A stretch of DNA of 55,342 nucleotides from contig BQIU01000017.1 in NCBI GenBank assembly GCA_021603905.1, positions 1-55,342 of the forward strand, given 5' to 3'. Origin of the DNA: Nitrospirales bacterium (GTDB lineage Bacteria > Nitrospirota > Nitrospiria > Nitrospirales > UBA8639). Both the position numbers and the translations under genes were made by a program. The notes under the pieces were generated by a model. It ran no database searches. It saw only the letters and a program-made list of their open reading frames with translations, and was not told where the DNA came from. Below, piece by piece: positions 9,410 through 18,926 of this stretch (the stretch's first letter is position 1; each line of letters starts with the position of its first letter).

Positions 9410-9814
9410 ATGACTATGACTCGCGTGAGTTTAGGAATCTGTTTGGGTGTATTGTTATTTGTGGGAACCGGTCTAGGAGCGGAGCAAGATGAAGTGGGGA
9501 AGTTCGTCAAGGCTCGAATTGAAATTGGCGAAATGATGACGAGCTATTTTTCAGGTGGGCAAAGTTATGGAGGAGGGGAGCGGCCGTCTCCTGAAAAGAT
9601 GAAGGAAATCGGTGCGGATATTAATGAGAAACTCAGTACACTCTTGGCTACGCATGACCTGACGGTGGAAGACTATCGTCAACGCAGTCCAGAGATCTTT
9701 GCAGATGAGGTGGCCGTACAGGAGTATCTCAGTGCAAACCCAGACTTGAAAAAGCGGTATGAGGCGCTCCCATTTGACCGCATGGGGCGCGGTGGCAGCG
9801 GACGGGGATACTGA
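9410..9814 (+). CDS. small exported protein of unknown function
   Basis: The 134-residue precursor has a clean signal peptide (MTMTRVSLGICLGVLLFVGTGLGA, cleavage before EQ) and a good AGAGGAA ribosome-binding site. The mature part is charged and mostly helical. It has a Gly-rich insert (SGGQSYGGGERP), a helix pair around EKLSTLLATHDLTVEDY and YLSANPDLKKRYEALP, and a Gly/Arg tail (GRGGSGRGY). It superficially resembles small periplasmic helical proteins such as the DUF4168 type, but I cannot assign it. It sits between the secretion operon and a membrane protein gene on the same strand and could be related to either. Confidence 0.75.
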   Translation: MTMTRVSLGICLGVLLFVGTGLGAEQDEVGKFVKARIEIGEMMTSYFSGGQSYGGGERPSPEKMKEIGADINEKLSTLLATHDLTVEDYRQRSPEIFADEVAVQEYLSANPDLKKRYEALPFDRMGRGGSGRGY

Positions 9815-9878
9815 CACTGAACCGTTGACTCAAGCGGTCTTCAAAAAAAATGATTGGGACTGAAGGAGAGAAATTATC

Positions 9879-10421
9879 ATGACTCCGTTCGTTGATCGGA
9901 TGATGCGCGCCGCGAAGCTTGACGTGCATCTTTATGAAGAAGTTGAAGCCGACAAGAGGGCTATGGGCCAAGCCATGGGTGTCGTGGTCCTCTCCAGCTT
10001 GGCTGGTGGTATTGGGTTTATGCAGCAAGGTGGTCTGATGGGGCTTGCGGTTGGTACGCTTGGATCATTATTTGGATGGTATGTCTGGGCGTTTTTAACA
10101 TATATCATTGGGACAAAACTGTTACCCGAACCTCAAACTCAGGCTGATCATGGCCAATTGTTACGGACGGTCGGCTTTTCAAGCGCCCCTGGCTGTATTC
10201 GCGTGCTGGCGATTCTACCAGGCGTGGGTACGCTGGTGAATTTCATTGCGAGCGGATGGATGTTGGTGGCAATGGTTATTGCTGTTCGTCAGGCCTTGGA
10301 TTATCAGAGCACCTATCGCGCGATTGGCGTATGTGTGATTGGATGGATTGTGCAGGCTGTGGTCGTTGGCATGCTGCTTGTGTTGATTGGTGATGGTTCT
10401 GAACCCGTGCTGGAAAATTAA
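9879..10421 (+). CDS. Yip1-domain-like integral membrane protein
   Basis: The 180-residue protein starts at an ATG with GAAGGAGAG upstream. A short cytoplasmic N-terminus (FVDRMMRAAKLDVHLYEEVEAD) is followed by about five hydrophobic helices: AMGVVVLSSLAGGIGF, LMGLAVGTLGSLFGWYVWAFLTYIIG, the region around IRVLAILPGVGTLVNFIASG, MLVAMVIAVRQAL and a final AIGVCVIGWIVQAVVVGMLLVL. This layout, with an early amphipathic helix and a Gly/Pro-rich central loop, matches bacterial Yip1-family proteins. The biochemical role of that family in bacteria is unknown. The gene converges on the RbgA gene with only nine bases between stop codons. Confidence 0.75.
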   Translation: MTPFVDRMMRAAKLDVHLYEEVEADKRAMGQAMGVVVLSSLAGGIGFMQQGGLMGLAVGTLGSLFGWYVWAFLTYIIGTKLLPEPQTQADHGQLLRTVGFSSAPGCIRVLAILPGVGTLVNFIASGWMLVAMVIAVRQALDYQSTYRAIGVCVIGWIVQAVVVGMLLVLIGDGSEPVLEN

Positions 10422-10430
10422 CGTGGATTT

Positions 10431-11273
10431 TTACACGAATGGAGTTTCGAGGCTGGTTCGACCCAATGTGCCTTGACGGTAATCATTGAGGAGAATTCTC
10501 GAGGCTTTTTCTCTATCTAATTCGCCTCCCTTTCCTTTCCGCAAGCACCCGCGCTTGAGGGCGATGGCGTCAAGCACGTCTGCAGCCTCTAGTTCTTTTG
10601 TGGCAAACCCGTAGCGAGTGGTGAGTAACGCTGGATAGCGTGCAAGAAGAATCGTTGCGAGGAACTCGGCAATCTCTTCGTCGACGACAACCTTCGCGCT
10701 AATCGCGTAGATAGTGGCAAGCAGCAGTCCCACATTCGGGTCTTCGATTTTCGGCCATAGCAGTCCTGGCGAGTCAATGATCGTCATGCTTTGATTGAGC
10801 GCATGACGTTGTTGAACTTTGGTCACAGCTGGCTGATCGCCGACCTTTGCGAGCCGGCGTTTGAGTAGCATGTTCATCAGAGTAGATTTCCCCACATTGG
10901 GAATTCCTGTAATGAACATGCGTAGGGGTTTTGTTGGGCTGTTGCGATGTGGAGCAAGCGGCTGACACAATTTTGGGACCTTGGCCGCCTGACCTGAGTG
11001 CGTGCAAGAAATGGCAACCGTCGCAACTCCTGGCTCTTGGCTAAACTGCTCCAGCCAGGATTGTGTGACAGTTGGGTCAGCAAGATCAGCTTTGTTCAGT
11101 ACCTTTAAGCATGGACGTTGGCAAGTCAGTCGTAATTCGGTGATGATTGGATTGCTGCTGGCTTCTGGCATGCGTGCATCCAGAACTTCGACGACAACAT
11201 CGCTTGCTGCCATGGTCTTCGCTGTTTCTCGACGTGCGACGGTCATGTGACCTGGATACCATTGTATAGACAT
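10431..11273 (-). CDS. rbgA: ribosome biogenesis GTPase RbgA/YlqF (circularly permuted)
   Basis: The 280-residue protein starts MSIQWYPGHMTVARRE, the family's hallmark N-terminus. GTPase motifs occur in permuted order: G4 (LNKADL, about residue 60) comes before G1 (GIPNVGKST, about 121-129) and G3 (DSPGLLWP, about 168). RbgA binds the late 50S subunit and drives maturation by GTP hydrolysis. The C-terminal part (LDAIALKRGCLRKGKGGELDREKASRILLNDYRQGTLG) is the usual helical ANTAR-like extension. Length and motifs are complete. It is the only minus-strand gene here, wedged between two plus-strand blocks and ending nine bases from the convergent Yip1-like gene. Confidence 0.95.
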   Translation of the reverse strand: MSIQWYPGHMTVARRETAKTMAASDVVVEVLDARMPEASSNPIITELRLTCQRPCLKVLNKADLADPTVTQSWLEQFSQEPGVATVAISCTHSGQAAKVPKLCQPLAPHRNSPTKPLRMFITGIPNVGKSTLMNMLLKRRLAKVGDQPAVTKVQQRHALNQSMTIIDSPGLLWPKIEDPNVGLLLATIYAISAKVVVDEEIAEFLATILLARYPALLTTRYGFATKELEAADVLDAIALKRGCLRKGKGGELDREKASRILLNDYRQGTLGRTSLETPFV

Positions 11274-11526
11274 GGTGACGTATTAAAAATACAAAAAGTG
11301 CGATTAATATCGGGGCATTAGTGAACCATACTATGAACCGGAGCTTGTTTGCTATATCGTCGCAGCATGCTGTAGTCTGACGAGCCTGTGATCGATGAGC
11401 GTCAGCTTTGCATGTCTTTACGAGATACATGCCCTTTCCAGCTTCCACGCCAACTATTGGCGTCCAAGTCTTTTGGCTGATAAGTGAGCAAGTCTGGGGG
11501 ACACGACCATTATAAAGGAGAGAGAG

Positions 11527-11694
11527 ATGCCAAAGGCAAAACGAGAAAAGAACTGTTATGTGTGTGGAGATGCGGGGTTTGTGCGGATGAGTTTTATGGT
11601 CTGCGCCCTGTGCTCTCGTCATTTTTGCAGTCGTCATGGTGAACCAAAGATGGACGAATGTACCCTATGCCTTGACGGTGCAGAAGAAGTGTAA
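11527..11694 (+). CDS. 55-residue zinc-binding cross-brace-like small protein
   Basis: A short frame with an excellent AAAGGAG site 7 bases before its ATG encodes 55 residues with eight well-spaced metal ligands. These are C10-x2-C13, C26-x2-C29, C34-x2-H37 and C45-x2-C48, with an extra H32. The spacing resembles AN1, ZZ or RING-type cross-brace fingers that bind two zinc ions in interleaved fashion; AN1 differs in its last ligand pair. The N-terminus is basic (MPKAKREKN) and the C-terminus acidic. The function is unknown; the fold suggests a protein or nucleic acid contact module. It precedes the phosphodiesterase gene by 155 bases on the same strand. The ligand pattern and ribosome-binding site make it very likely real. 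Confidence 0.85.
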   Translation: MPKAKREKNCYVCGDAGFVRMSFMVCALCSRHFCSRHGEPKMDECTLCLDGAEEV

Positions 11695-11849
11695 GAATCG
11701 AAAGATGTGATGAATACTGACTGGTTGTTTGATGGAGCATAAGTTTGCATTCTGATCTAATCGGCTGTGGGCGAGTCTGTTTCAATATTCGTCCAGATGA
11801 ATTTGGGGGCAGCACTACCCCCCCCCTGCAGCGTAACGGGAGGCGTGAT

Positions 11850-12830
11850 ATGGATCTGCATGGAAAGCTTAGGCAGCAAATGAGGTGGTTTCGGCTTGGA
11901 GTGCTGCTCACGAGTTCTACGATCTGGTTTGGATGTGCTTCGACCGAAATCCCTGTTGCCTGTGATCAGCCGCGCTCATCATTATCAGGTCTTCCCGATC
12001 GGGGTCTCTCTGCTCATCGTGGAGGTGTGCTGGGTTGTCCAGAGAACACTCTCGGAGCGTTTCAACGGGCTATTTGCCTTGGTGTTCACCAAATTGAACT
12101 GGATGTTCGGGCGACAGCAGATGCTGAACTTGTTGTGGCTCATGACGATCGTGTGTCGGCTCAAGATGGTCGGACCTTGAAAATATCTCAGTCTACGCTT
12201 ACGGATGTCCAAGCCCTACGTCTTGCGCCATGTACGGGAGAGAAGGTATGTCAACAACGTATCCCAATGCTTGAAGATGTTCTTGCCATCATGCCCAAAA
12301 ATATCTGGATTAATCTTGATATCAAGAAAAATAATCCTCTCATTGCCAGACTTGTTGCAGAGACGGTCGCTCAGGCAGACCGCTTTGAACAAGTGATATT
12401 TGGAGTGCGTGATGAGGCGGCGCCTGCTGTGCGTCGTGTCGAAAAAGTTGTGGGGAAAAATGGCTGGATTAACAATATGAGTCGGAAAATTCTCCGTAGT
12501 CAGTATGTTGATACCACCCTTGCCTCGTGTGATGAGTTTATTCAGTTGACGTCGTTTAGAGGCAAACCGAGTCGTGAGATTATTGACCGTTTAAAGCAAG
12601 CAGACGTCCGTGTGAATTACTCATGGATTGATGAAGAGGAAGAAGAAGCGCTCGGCCAAAAGCTGGGGGGTTTGTTTGACCGTGGAGTCAATTTTGTTTT
12701 AGTTGATCATGCGGAACCGGCCATGAACGCCGCACAGGCCCTGGGCATTTCTCCAGTTGTCCCCAAATGGAAAGGCCGTCCGCCCTTTTCCTGCTCTGAT
12801 CCTCTGCCGTCGTGTGCAGGAGACCCCTAA
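11850..12830 (+). CDS. glycerophosphodiester phosphodiesterase, exported
   Basis: I place the start at the ATG at 11850, which has GGGAGG eight bases upstream, giving 326 residues. Earlier in-frame TTG starts lack such a site. The N-terminus has a hydrophobic segment ending in WFGC-AS, a possible though imperfect lipoprotein signal. The GDPD barrel follows with the catalytic set: AHRGG (H about 56), PENTLGAF, IELD (E about 83, D about 85) and VVAHDD (H about 98). These bind a metal ion and act as general acid/base in hydrolysing glycerophosphodiesters to glycerol-3-phosphate and an alcohol. The protein probably works in the periplasm. It converges with the CorC-like gene across a 27-base gap. 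Confidence 0.92.
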   Translation: MDLHGKLRQQMRWFRLGVLLTSSTIWFGCASTEIPVACDQPRSSLSGLPDRGLSAHRGGVLGCPENTLGAFQRAICLGVHQIELDVRATADAELVVAHDDRVSAQDGRTLKISQSTLTDVQALRLAPCTGEKVCQQRIPMLEDVLAIMPKNIWINLDIKKNNPLIARLVAETVAQADRFEQVIFGVRDEAAPAVRRVEKVVGKNGWINNMSRKILRSQYVDTTLASCDEFIQLTSFRGKPSREIIDRLKQADVRVNYSWIDEEEEEALGQKLGGLFDRGVNFVLVDHAEPAMNAAQALGISPVVPKWKGRPPFSCSDPLPSCAGDP

Positions 12831-12857
12831 GTTCCTGAGAAATGCGTTTAGCAATGC

Positions 12858-14129
12858 CTAGGAAGGAGGTCCGACCGGGGAGGGCTCTTCGGCTGAGGCT
12901 TCTGGAACAACTTCTTCTTTGATGATCTGGACGCTTTTGATGGATTTTTCGTCGGCATCGCGTACGATCAGGTGGCAGTTATTGGTGAAGACGCGTTCGC
13001 CAATGCCTGGAATATGACCGAGTTCATCTAAGATTAACCCGCTAATAGTGTTTTGTTCTTCATCCAGCTCAACCTTCAGAAACTCATTAATTTTTCGTAC
13101 TTCGGTTCGGCCGTCCACTAAAATCTGATTTTTGCCGGTACGTTTAATCAGTTCTTCGGTCAGGTCACCTTCATCGAGTATTTCACCCACGACTTCTTCA
13201 AGTAAGTCTTCAGCGGTCACAAGCCCCAGGACGCCGCCAAATTCATTAACGACAATGGCAATGTGCCGTTTTTCCTGTTGGAATTGTTTGAGGAGGTCAT
13301 CAGCGGGTTTACTTGCTGGAATAAAGAGTGCTGGCTTTGCAATATCTTTAATCAGACTCGTCGTCTGATTTTGTGCGAGATCCTTCAATGCATGACTTCG
13401 ATATAAAATGCCTGTGATATTATCGAGGTCGTCGTCATAGACAGGAATACGAGAAAATTTTGACTTAAAAAGTTCTTCTCGCGCTTCTTCTAATGTTTCA
13501 TTGCCGTCGAGACCAAACATATAGATGCGTGGCGTCATAACATCTTCAGCCGTGAGATCCGTAAACTCGAAGACGTTTTTGATCATCTTCACTTCTTCAG
13601 TTTCCAGCACCCCAGCTTTATCTCCCGCATCGAGCATTATTTTGAGTTCTTCTTCAGTCGCAAAATGGAGCGTGAGCGAGCGTCCTCCCGTCATTTTCAT
13701 GATGAAGGGTTCTAGAAGAAATAGGGCTGGAGCAAAGGCTTTTTCGAACCAATAAACTGGATAGGCCATGATTTGCACGGCGGTTTCCGCATGCTTTTGA
13801 CAGAGTGACTTTGGAACAATTTCCCCGAAGATTAAGACAAATAAAATCAATATCCCAGTGGCAATAGCCACGGCCTCTATGCCAAATAATCGCTGGGCAA
13901 TTAATGTCGTAAGGGTGGTGGCTGAAATATTGACCAGATTGTTACCAATGAGAATTGTTGATAGAAGGCGTTGAGGGTTTGAGCGTAAACGAAGGGCTAA
14001 TTTGGCCGATTTTTTCCCATTCTCGGCGAGAGTATGTAGACGTGTCTCAGTTATCGAGAAAAAGGCAATCTCGGCTCCGGAGAAAAATGCAGAAAGCCCA
14101 AGGCAGACTAAAACCGCAAGGATATCCAT
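12858..14129 (-). CDS. CNNM/CorC-family membrane protein (DUF21, CBS pair, CorC_HlyC domain)
   Basis: The 423-residue protein has three parts. A DUF21/CNNM membrane domain (about 1-185) includes [18 protein letters not shown], with the conserved small-residue SGAEIAF motif, and [22 protein letters not shown]-domain pair (about 200-325) includes [12 protein letters not shown] and [23 protein letters not shown]-terminal CorC_HlyC domain (about 335-405) includes [15 protein letters not shown] and [17 protein letters not shown]. The architecture is that of the TlyC/CorC group, whose better-studied members take part in Mg2+/Na+ transport; the older 'hemolysin' label is misleading. It is a single gene with no obvious operon partner. 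Confidence 0.93.
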   Translation of the reverse strand: MDILAVLVCLGLSAFFSGAEIAFFSITETRLHTLAENGKKSAKLALRLRSNPQRLLSTILIGNNLVNISATTLTTLIAQRLFGIEAVAIATGILILFVLIFGEIVPKSLCQKHAETAVQIMAYPVYWFEKAFAPALFLLEPFIMKMTGGRSLTLHFATEEELKIMLDAGDKAGVLETEEVKMIKNVFEFTDLTAEDVMTPRIYMFGLDGNETLEEAREELFKSKFSRIPVYDDDLDNITGILYRSHALKDLAQNQTTSLIKDIAKPALFIPASKPADDLLKQFQQEKRHIAIVVNEFGGVLGLVTAEDLLEEVVGEILDEGDLTEELIKRTGKNQILVDGRTEVRKINEFLKVELDEEQNTISGLILDELGHIPGIGERVFTNNCHLIVRDADEKSIKSVQIIKEEVVPEASAEEPSPVGPPS

Positions 14130-14497
14130 AATCTCATCAAGGACGAATCAATAAGGCAGACGGGTGCTGGGTGGATATACCCACCGTTCTGGAAAATTTT
14201 GTGATATGGGGAATAGTAGCCAGGAAAAGTGATGTGGAATTAATAAGAATGCTCAGTCCATTCGACAGAGCATAAAATCTAGGGCCATCGTCATCCATCG
14301 ATAAATATTACGCTACCATAGGATTAAGGTTGCTGGCAATAAACAAAAATGTAAGTCTTTAGCCTCATATTTGTTGTAAAGCGTATTCCAGGTTATCAGA
14401 AAAATCAAGAGCTTTTTTAGGTAGTCAAAGACCTGTATCTGACGGAATCTGATGGGAAATCTATAATTAATGTTGTACTTTAATTTTTACATACTTC
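14130..14497. other. intergenic region, no gene seen
   Basis: These 368 AT-rich bases lie between two minus-strand genes. The region should hold the terminator of the right-hand gene and the promoter of the CorC-like gene, but I see no convincing hairpin with a T-run and no clear promoter. Confidence 0.5.
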
Positions 14498-15721
14498 TTA
14501 ATCGAGTTGTGCCCGATCTTCGAATCGATAGGATTGACGATTCAGCACCGGAAAAACTGAAAAAATAGGTGTACTGTGAGGAATCACCGCACTAGGTGCT
14601 CCAGGCGGCAACTGCAAATGTAGGTTGACAAAATTAAAGCTCAAGCCTTCCTGCCATGGCTGGGAAAATGATTCAGCATACGTCTCGACCTTGTCTGAGG
14701 CGTAACTTCTTGTCATCAAACCAGCTCCACCCTGAAACCCATATTCGTGGAGATCTGGTGCGCCTTGTATCAATAATGACACGACGGACGCATCAAACCA
14801 GACTTTGAAGTTGCATGCGATTTGTATAAACGGGCCAAGACTGCCGGTATGTTCGAGTACTGAGACAGGATAAGCAAACTCTGGAGGAATGTTTGGATCT
14901 TCTGATCTCGCATGAGATTGAAATTCTGGATCATTCACGCGTGAAACTGAAACGAACAGAAGGTGTGGATCGTGTAAGTCAATATCCAGAACTTGTCCAT
15001 CATGATAACTGCACAGTTTTCCCATCTCATAACGTAAGGGAAATGAATATCCCGTTTTGGCATAGAAGATTCGGACTCCTGCTTCTAAGGGATCGCTTGG
15101 GTCACGGCTGATTTTAAGGTCGAAGGGCAACATCATGTGAAACGCATTTGACCGAACAGACATAAATGGCGCACAAGCCCCTGGAAACTCTGTCTGAACA
15201 GCTTGGTTGTCCGGCTCAAACTTTTTCGGTGCCCCTCCAAAATGTTGAGCGGTTTTGGCTTCTTTGGAAAGACGATATTTTTGTTGATAATAAGATGAAG
15301 CTCGTTTCTGAGCGATATCAAGAAAATACTGAGGAGCATCGGTTTCTACAATGAGACGCTGGCGTTGGCCTTGGGCCTTCGGCGTTTTCATGGCTTCAGT
15401 ATAAATATTCAAGTCAGCTTGAGTTTTTTGAATGTCGTGTTCCAACTCCATGGCTAACCCAGGATCGTTATATCGTGTTTGCGGAAGAAGTCTGCTGGCT
15501 CGCTGAAGCATCTCCACCTTGAGAGGGTAGCGTTTGGGTTCAGCGGCTAACACCTGAGCCGTGGCCATGATCAGATTGAATTGTTCTTCAGGTTCCAGCC
15601 GAAGTTCTGACAAATCTTGCTCTTTAATAAATGTGAGCGCAAGTGGTCCAAAGGCCTCTTCTCGTCGAAGATTAAGCGTCAATAAATAATGTAAATACGA
15701 TCTCGCTTCGTCTTGAGTCAT
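14498..15721 (-). CDS. unrecognised 407-residue cytoplasmic protein
   Basis: I place the start at an ATG (15721-15719) preceded by GAAAGG; an in-frame TTG six codons upstream has no site of its own. There is no signal peptide or membrane helix. The N-terminal third (about 1-125) is helical and TPR-like in feel (DEARSYLHYLLTLNLRREEAFGPLALTF, QFNLIMATAQVLAAEPKRYP). The C-terminal two thirds are beta-rich with many aromatic residues and a conserved-looking core (HMMLPFDLKISRDPSDPLEAGVRIFY, FVNLHLQLPPGAPSAVIPH). The second part could be a substrate- or ligand-binding beta-sandwich, but I do not recognise it. It is transcribed alone, divergent from the coiled-coil gene at 15.9 kb. Confidence 0.75.
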   Translation of the reverse strand: MTQDEARSYLHYLLTLNLRREEAFGPLALTFIKEQDLSELRLEPEEQFNLIMATAQVLAAEPKRYPLKVEMLQRASRLLPQTRYNDPGLAMELEHDIQKTQADLNIYTEAMKTPKAQGQRQRLIVETDAPQYFLDIAQKRASSYYQQKYRLSKEAKTAQHFGGAPKKFEPDNQAVQTEFPGACAPFMSVRSNAFHMMLPFDLKISRDPSDPLEAGVRIFYAKTGYSFPLRYEMGKLCSYHDGQVLDIDLHDPHLLFVSVSRVNDPEFQSHARSEDPNIPPEFAYPVSVLEHTGSLGPFIQIACNFKVWFDASVVSLLIQGAPDLHEYGFQGGAGLMTRSYASDKVETYAESFSQPWQEGLSFNFVNLHLQLPPGAPSAVIPHSTPIFSVFPVLNRQSYRFEDRAQLD

Positions 15722-15902
15722 TGTGGCAACCTTTCTCAAATGACATCATCTAACAATTAGAACGTGTACGATTCAATAATCTTGATACGTATCTCAGTCT
15801 GTAAAATTTTGAGTCCTTGTGATACGATACAAATATGTCGGTCATCTTGTATCTTCTGTGAGTCGCATTATGGCAGAACCCGCTGGAAGACCCCAAGTCA
15901 TC

Positions 15903-16328
15903 ATGAAGTTTACATGTATATTTTTTGTTATCGCCTCACTCCATGTGTATGGAGATTTGTATCCCGTCCATGCCGCTGAAAATCCTCCAACGGCCCCGAA
16001 GCAAGGTCTCTCGGATGCCCTTGGTCACAATCTTGCCGCGGCCATGAAAGACAAACAGGAATTTGAACGATACATACGAAAGCAATTGCAACTTTTAGAA
16101 GGGAAAGTGCAAACGTTGCGAGAAAAAAGTACGGATTTTCAAGAATTGACGAAGTCGCAATTGAATGAAAAGTTGGAAACACTCAAAGATAAAAAAGTTG
16201 ATCTCCTTTCAAAGGTTGAGAAGTTACGCAATAGCGGTGAGCATACATGGCAAGATGTCCGCGAAAGTATTCTCAGGACCCTGAAGGATCTCAATCAATC
16301 TCTTCCTCAGTCACCACCTTCGAAATAA
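15903..16328 (+). CDS. exported coiled-coil protein of unknown function
   Basis: Starting at the ATG at 15903 gives a 141-residue precursor with a signal peptide (MKFTCIFFVIASLHVYG...PVHA, cleavage before AENP). Upstream in-frame ATGs at 15819 and 15870 would bury that signal behind extra residues. The mature part is strongly charged coiled coil with KLETLKDKKVDLLSKVEKL-type heptads (about residues 50-125), ending in a short Pro/Ser tail. It may be a periplasmic structural or adaptor protein. It lies upstream of mutS2 on the same strand but separated by about 160 bases, so co-transcription is uncertain. Confidence 0.7.
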   Translation: MKFTCIFFVIASLHVYGDLYPVHAAENPPTAPKQGLSDALGHNLAAAMKDKQEFERYIRKQLQLLEGKVQTLREKSTDFQELTKSQLNEKLETLKDKKVDLLSKVEKLRNSGEHTWQDVRESILRTLKDLNQSLPQSPPSK

Positions 16329-16488
16329 AAGCACATTACCCACGCTTCCAAGTTCGTTTTCATTCCTGGTCTTATAAGACGTGGGTCATTCGTTGAATAT
16401 CAAGCCATTTTTGCATCTGTGAAAAATAGACTGATCATCCTTGTCGTGCTCTACATCTTTGACTATCAAACATAGTACACTCTCTCGT

Positions 16489-18918
16489 ATGTCACCCGAC
16501 GTTTTTCAGTTTCAAGCACAACGTGTTCTGGAATGGGACAAACTTCTGCTCGCTCTGGCATCGCACGCTCAATCTACAGTGGGAGCTGAATATTGCGAAC
16601 GGTTACCCCTCGAAACATCCCTCGACACTGCCATCATTCGGCAACAAGAGACGACAGAGATGCGCCTCATTCTGGAAAGTTCGACGCCTTTTCCCATCTT
16701 AGCCTTTGAAAATATACAAGAAATCTTTGAGCGAGCGTCTAAGGGTGCCCAGCTTGAAGGTCTTGAACTGTTTCATATTTCCGTCATGTTAGGTTTGTGC
16801 CAGGAAGTTGTCGAAACGCTTGATGTTTTTGAGGAATCATGCCCCATCATTCACGCCCTGGTCCAAGAGCTTGAGCCTCTTGTGTGGGTCTATAACGCGA
16901 TTGTTCAATGTGTGGATCATGAAGGACATATCCGAGAGACGGCGAGTCCTGAATTGCATCAGCTCTTGCAGAACCTTCATCAGTATCGACAACGGATACG
17001 ACAACGTCTTGAGCGCTTACTGTCTTCTCATGAACATGAAGAGTTACTTCAGGGGAAGTATTTTGCTGAACGTGAAAATCGATATGTCATTCCTGTAAAA
17101 GCCGAGATGCAACATCAGATTCCCGGCATTGTTCATGATATTTCCGGTAGTGGTGCGACGGTCTTTTTAGAGCCGCGTGAGTTCATTGATCTCAATAATT
17201 CCATCAAAATTGCCGATCTTCAGGTTAAGCAAGAGATCGCGCGTATCCTGCAAGATCTTTCTGGCATGGTGGCGACTCATGTCTCCTCTCTTTCACACAA
17301 CTTTGAAATTTTGCAACGCCTGGATAGCCTGGGTGCCAAAGCCCGTCTGAGCATCAAGATGAGCGCAAATCCGGTGACATTGAATGTTCGACAACATATC
17401 GCCTTAAAGCAGGCCCGTCATCCGTTGCTTATCCTCAATAAAGAGCGTGTCGTCCCCAATGATATTCATCTGACAGACGATAACAACATCTATATTATTT
17501 CCGGTCCTAATACGGGAGGAAAAACTGTCACCCTCAAACTTCTTGGTCTGTATGCGTTGATGGTTCGTACTGGACTTCATCTTCCATGTCTCGATAGTTC
17601 TGAGATGGGAATCTTTCAACGAGTGTATGCAGATATTGGAGATGCACAGGATTTACAGCGGGATTTATCGAGCTTTTCAGCACATATTACCAACATGATC
17701 GCCCTCTTGAAGGAAACCCAACCATCTTCGCAGGGTGAAATGCCAGCCTCACTCGTGCTACTTGATGAAATTGGGAATGCCACAGATCCACTTGAAGGAG
17801 CAGCAATTGCCGAAGCCCTTCTCTGCTGTCTCCATGAACGAGGATTGAGAGTCGTCGTCACGACTCATTATCATTCCTTAAAGACACTTCCGTTACGAAA
17901 AGTCGGCTTTGTCAATGCGAGTCACGAATTTGACCTGAAGACATTCGCACCCACGTATCGACTTCTTGAAGGTTTGCCAGGCGGGTCTTCGGCAATTGAA
18001 ATTGCCGGACAGCTAGGATTGGATTCTCGCATTTTGGCCCATGCGTCAGAGTTGGTACAGGGCCAAGAGCAAGATCTTGAGGGGGTGTTTCAACAGTTGC
18101 AAGACACAAAACTGAGATTGGATCAAGAACTGACTCAGGCCACAACTTTACGAGTCGAAGCTGAAAAATACCATCAAGAAATGCGTGACACCAAAGATCG
18201 GTTACGTCAGTCTGAGCGACAAGAACGTCAAAAGATTCGAAAAAACCTTCAGACAGAATTCTCCCAAGTCAAACGAAAGATTAATGAGGTAATTGAAAAC
18301 TTCAAAAAAGATCAAACCTTAACCACTGCAAGATCCACTCATCAGAGCATCAGTACCCTCCAACGAGAAAGCCAAATGTTACTCACGGCGGAGGAATCCA
18401 TTCCTCTTCATCTTGTTGCTGTCGGGGATGTCGTTGAAATCAAAAATCTTGGGACAACCGGGATTCTCTTAGAGCGTGCTGAGGAGAAGTCACGAGTGAA
18501 GGTTCGTGTGGGAGGGAAAGTGATTTCTGTCGATGCCAGTCTCTTGCACGGTGTCGATCATTCACACACATCACCTCAACAGCCAACCTCACTGAAGTCA
18601 GTACGAGGACCACATCGGCAAGCGGAGAGTCTTCCTCAAGCCTCCCCCCAGCAACGTACTGCTCATATCGTCACGCCTTCTTTTAAGGTGGACCTCCGAG
18701 GCAAGGCCGTTGATGAAGCGGTAGAAGCAACGGAATCGGCCTTCGATCAAGCCATGATACAGGGGATTTCTTCTGTTCTTGTTGTCCATGGACATGGAAC
18801 CGGAAAATTGAAAGCTTCGTTGAGAGACTATTTTGCTGAGTCAGCATATGTCGCGACATTTCGAACGGGTGATCGTGCAGAGGGGGGAGACGGGGTGACG
18901 GTCGTTGAATTACGGTAG
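16489..18918 (+). CDS. mutS2: MutS2 DNA-repair/ribosome-rescue ATPase with Smr domain
   Basis: I take the ATG at 16489 as the start (809 residues), where the MutS2-typical N-terminus begins (DVFQFQAQRVLEWDKLLLALASHA). An in-frame TTG 16 codons earlier is less likely. A helical clamp/lever region is followed by the ABC-type ATPase with Walker A GPNTGGKT (about 339-346) and Walker B LLDEIGN (D426, E427). Next come a long coiled coil (about 520-620), a KOW-like beta segment, and a C-terminal Smr domain (about 734-809) with VDLRG and HGHGTGKL. MutS2 lacks the mismatch-recognition domain of MutS. Family members act on branched DNA and, in Bacillus, split collided ribosomes. The stop lies eight bases from that of the convergent queG. 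Confidence 0.96.
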   Translation: MSPDVFQFQAQRVLEWDKLLLALASHAQSTVGAEYCERLPLETSLDTAIIRQQETTEMRLILESSTPFPILAFENIQEIFERASKGAQLEGLELFHISVMLGLCQEVVETLDVFEESCPIIHALVQELEPLVWVYNAIVQCVDHEGHIRETASPELHQLLQNLHQYRQRIRQRLERLLSSHEHEELLQGKYFAERENRYVIPVKAEMQHQIPGIVHDISGSGATVFLEPREFIDLNNSIKIADLQVKQEIARILQDLSGMVATHVSSLSHNFEILQRLDSLGAKARLSIKMSANPVTLNVRQHIALKQARHPLLILNKERVVPNDIHLTDDNNIYIISGPNTGGKTVTLKLLGLYALMVRTGLHLPCLDSSEMGIFQRVYADIGDAQDLQRDLSSFSAHITNMIALLKETQPSSQGEMPASLVLLDEIGNATDPLEGAAIAEALLCCLHERGLRVVVTTHYHSLKTLPLRKVGFVNASHEFDLKTFAPTYRLLEGLPGGSSAIEIAGQLGLDSRILAHASELVQGQEQDLEGVFQQLQDTKLRLDQELTQATTLRVEAEKYHQEMRDTKDRLRQSERQERQKIRKNLQTEFSQVKRKINEVIENFKKDQTLTTARSTHQSISTLQRESQMLLTAEESIPLHLVAVGDVVEIKNLGTTGILLERAEEKSRVKVRVGGKVISVDASLLHGVDHSHTSPQQPTSLKSVRGPHRQAESLPQASPQQRTAHIVTPSFKVDLRGKAVDEAVEATESAFDQAMIQGISSVLVVHGHGTGKLKASLRDYFAESAYVATFRTGDRAEGGDGVTVVELR

Positions 18919-18926
18919 TCCGACTC

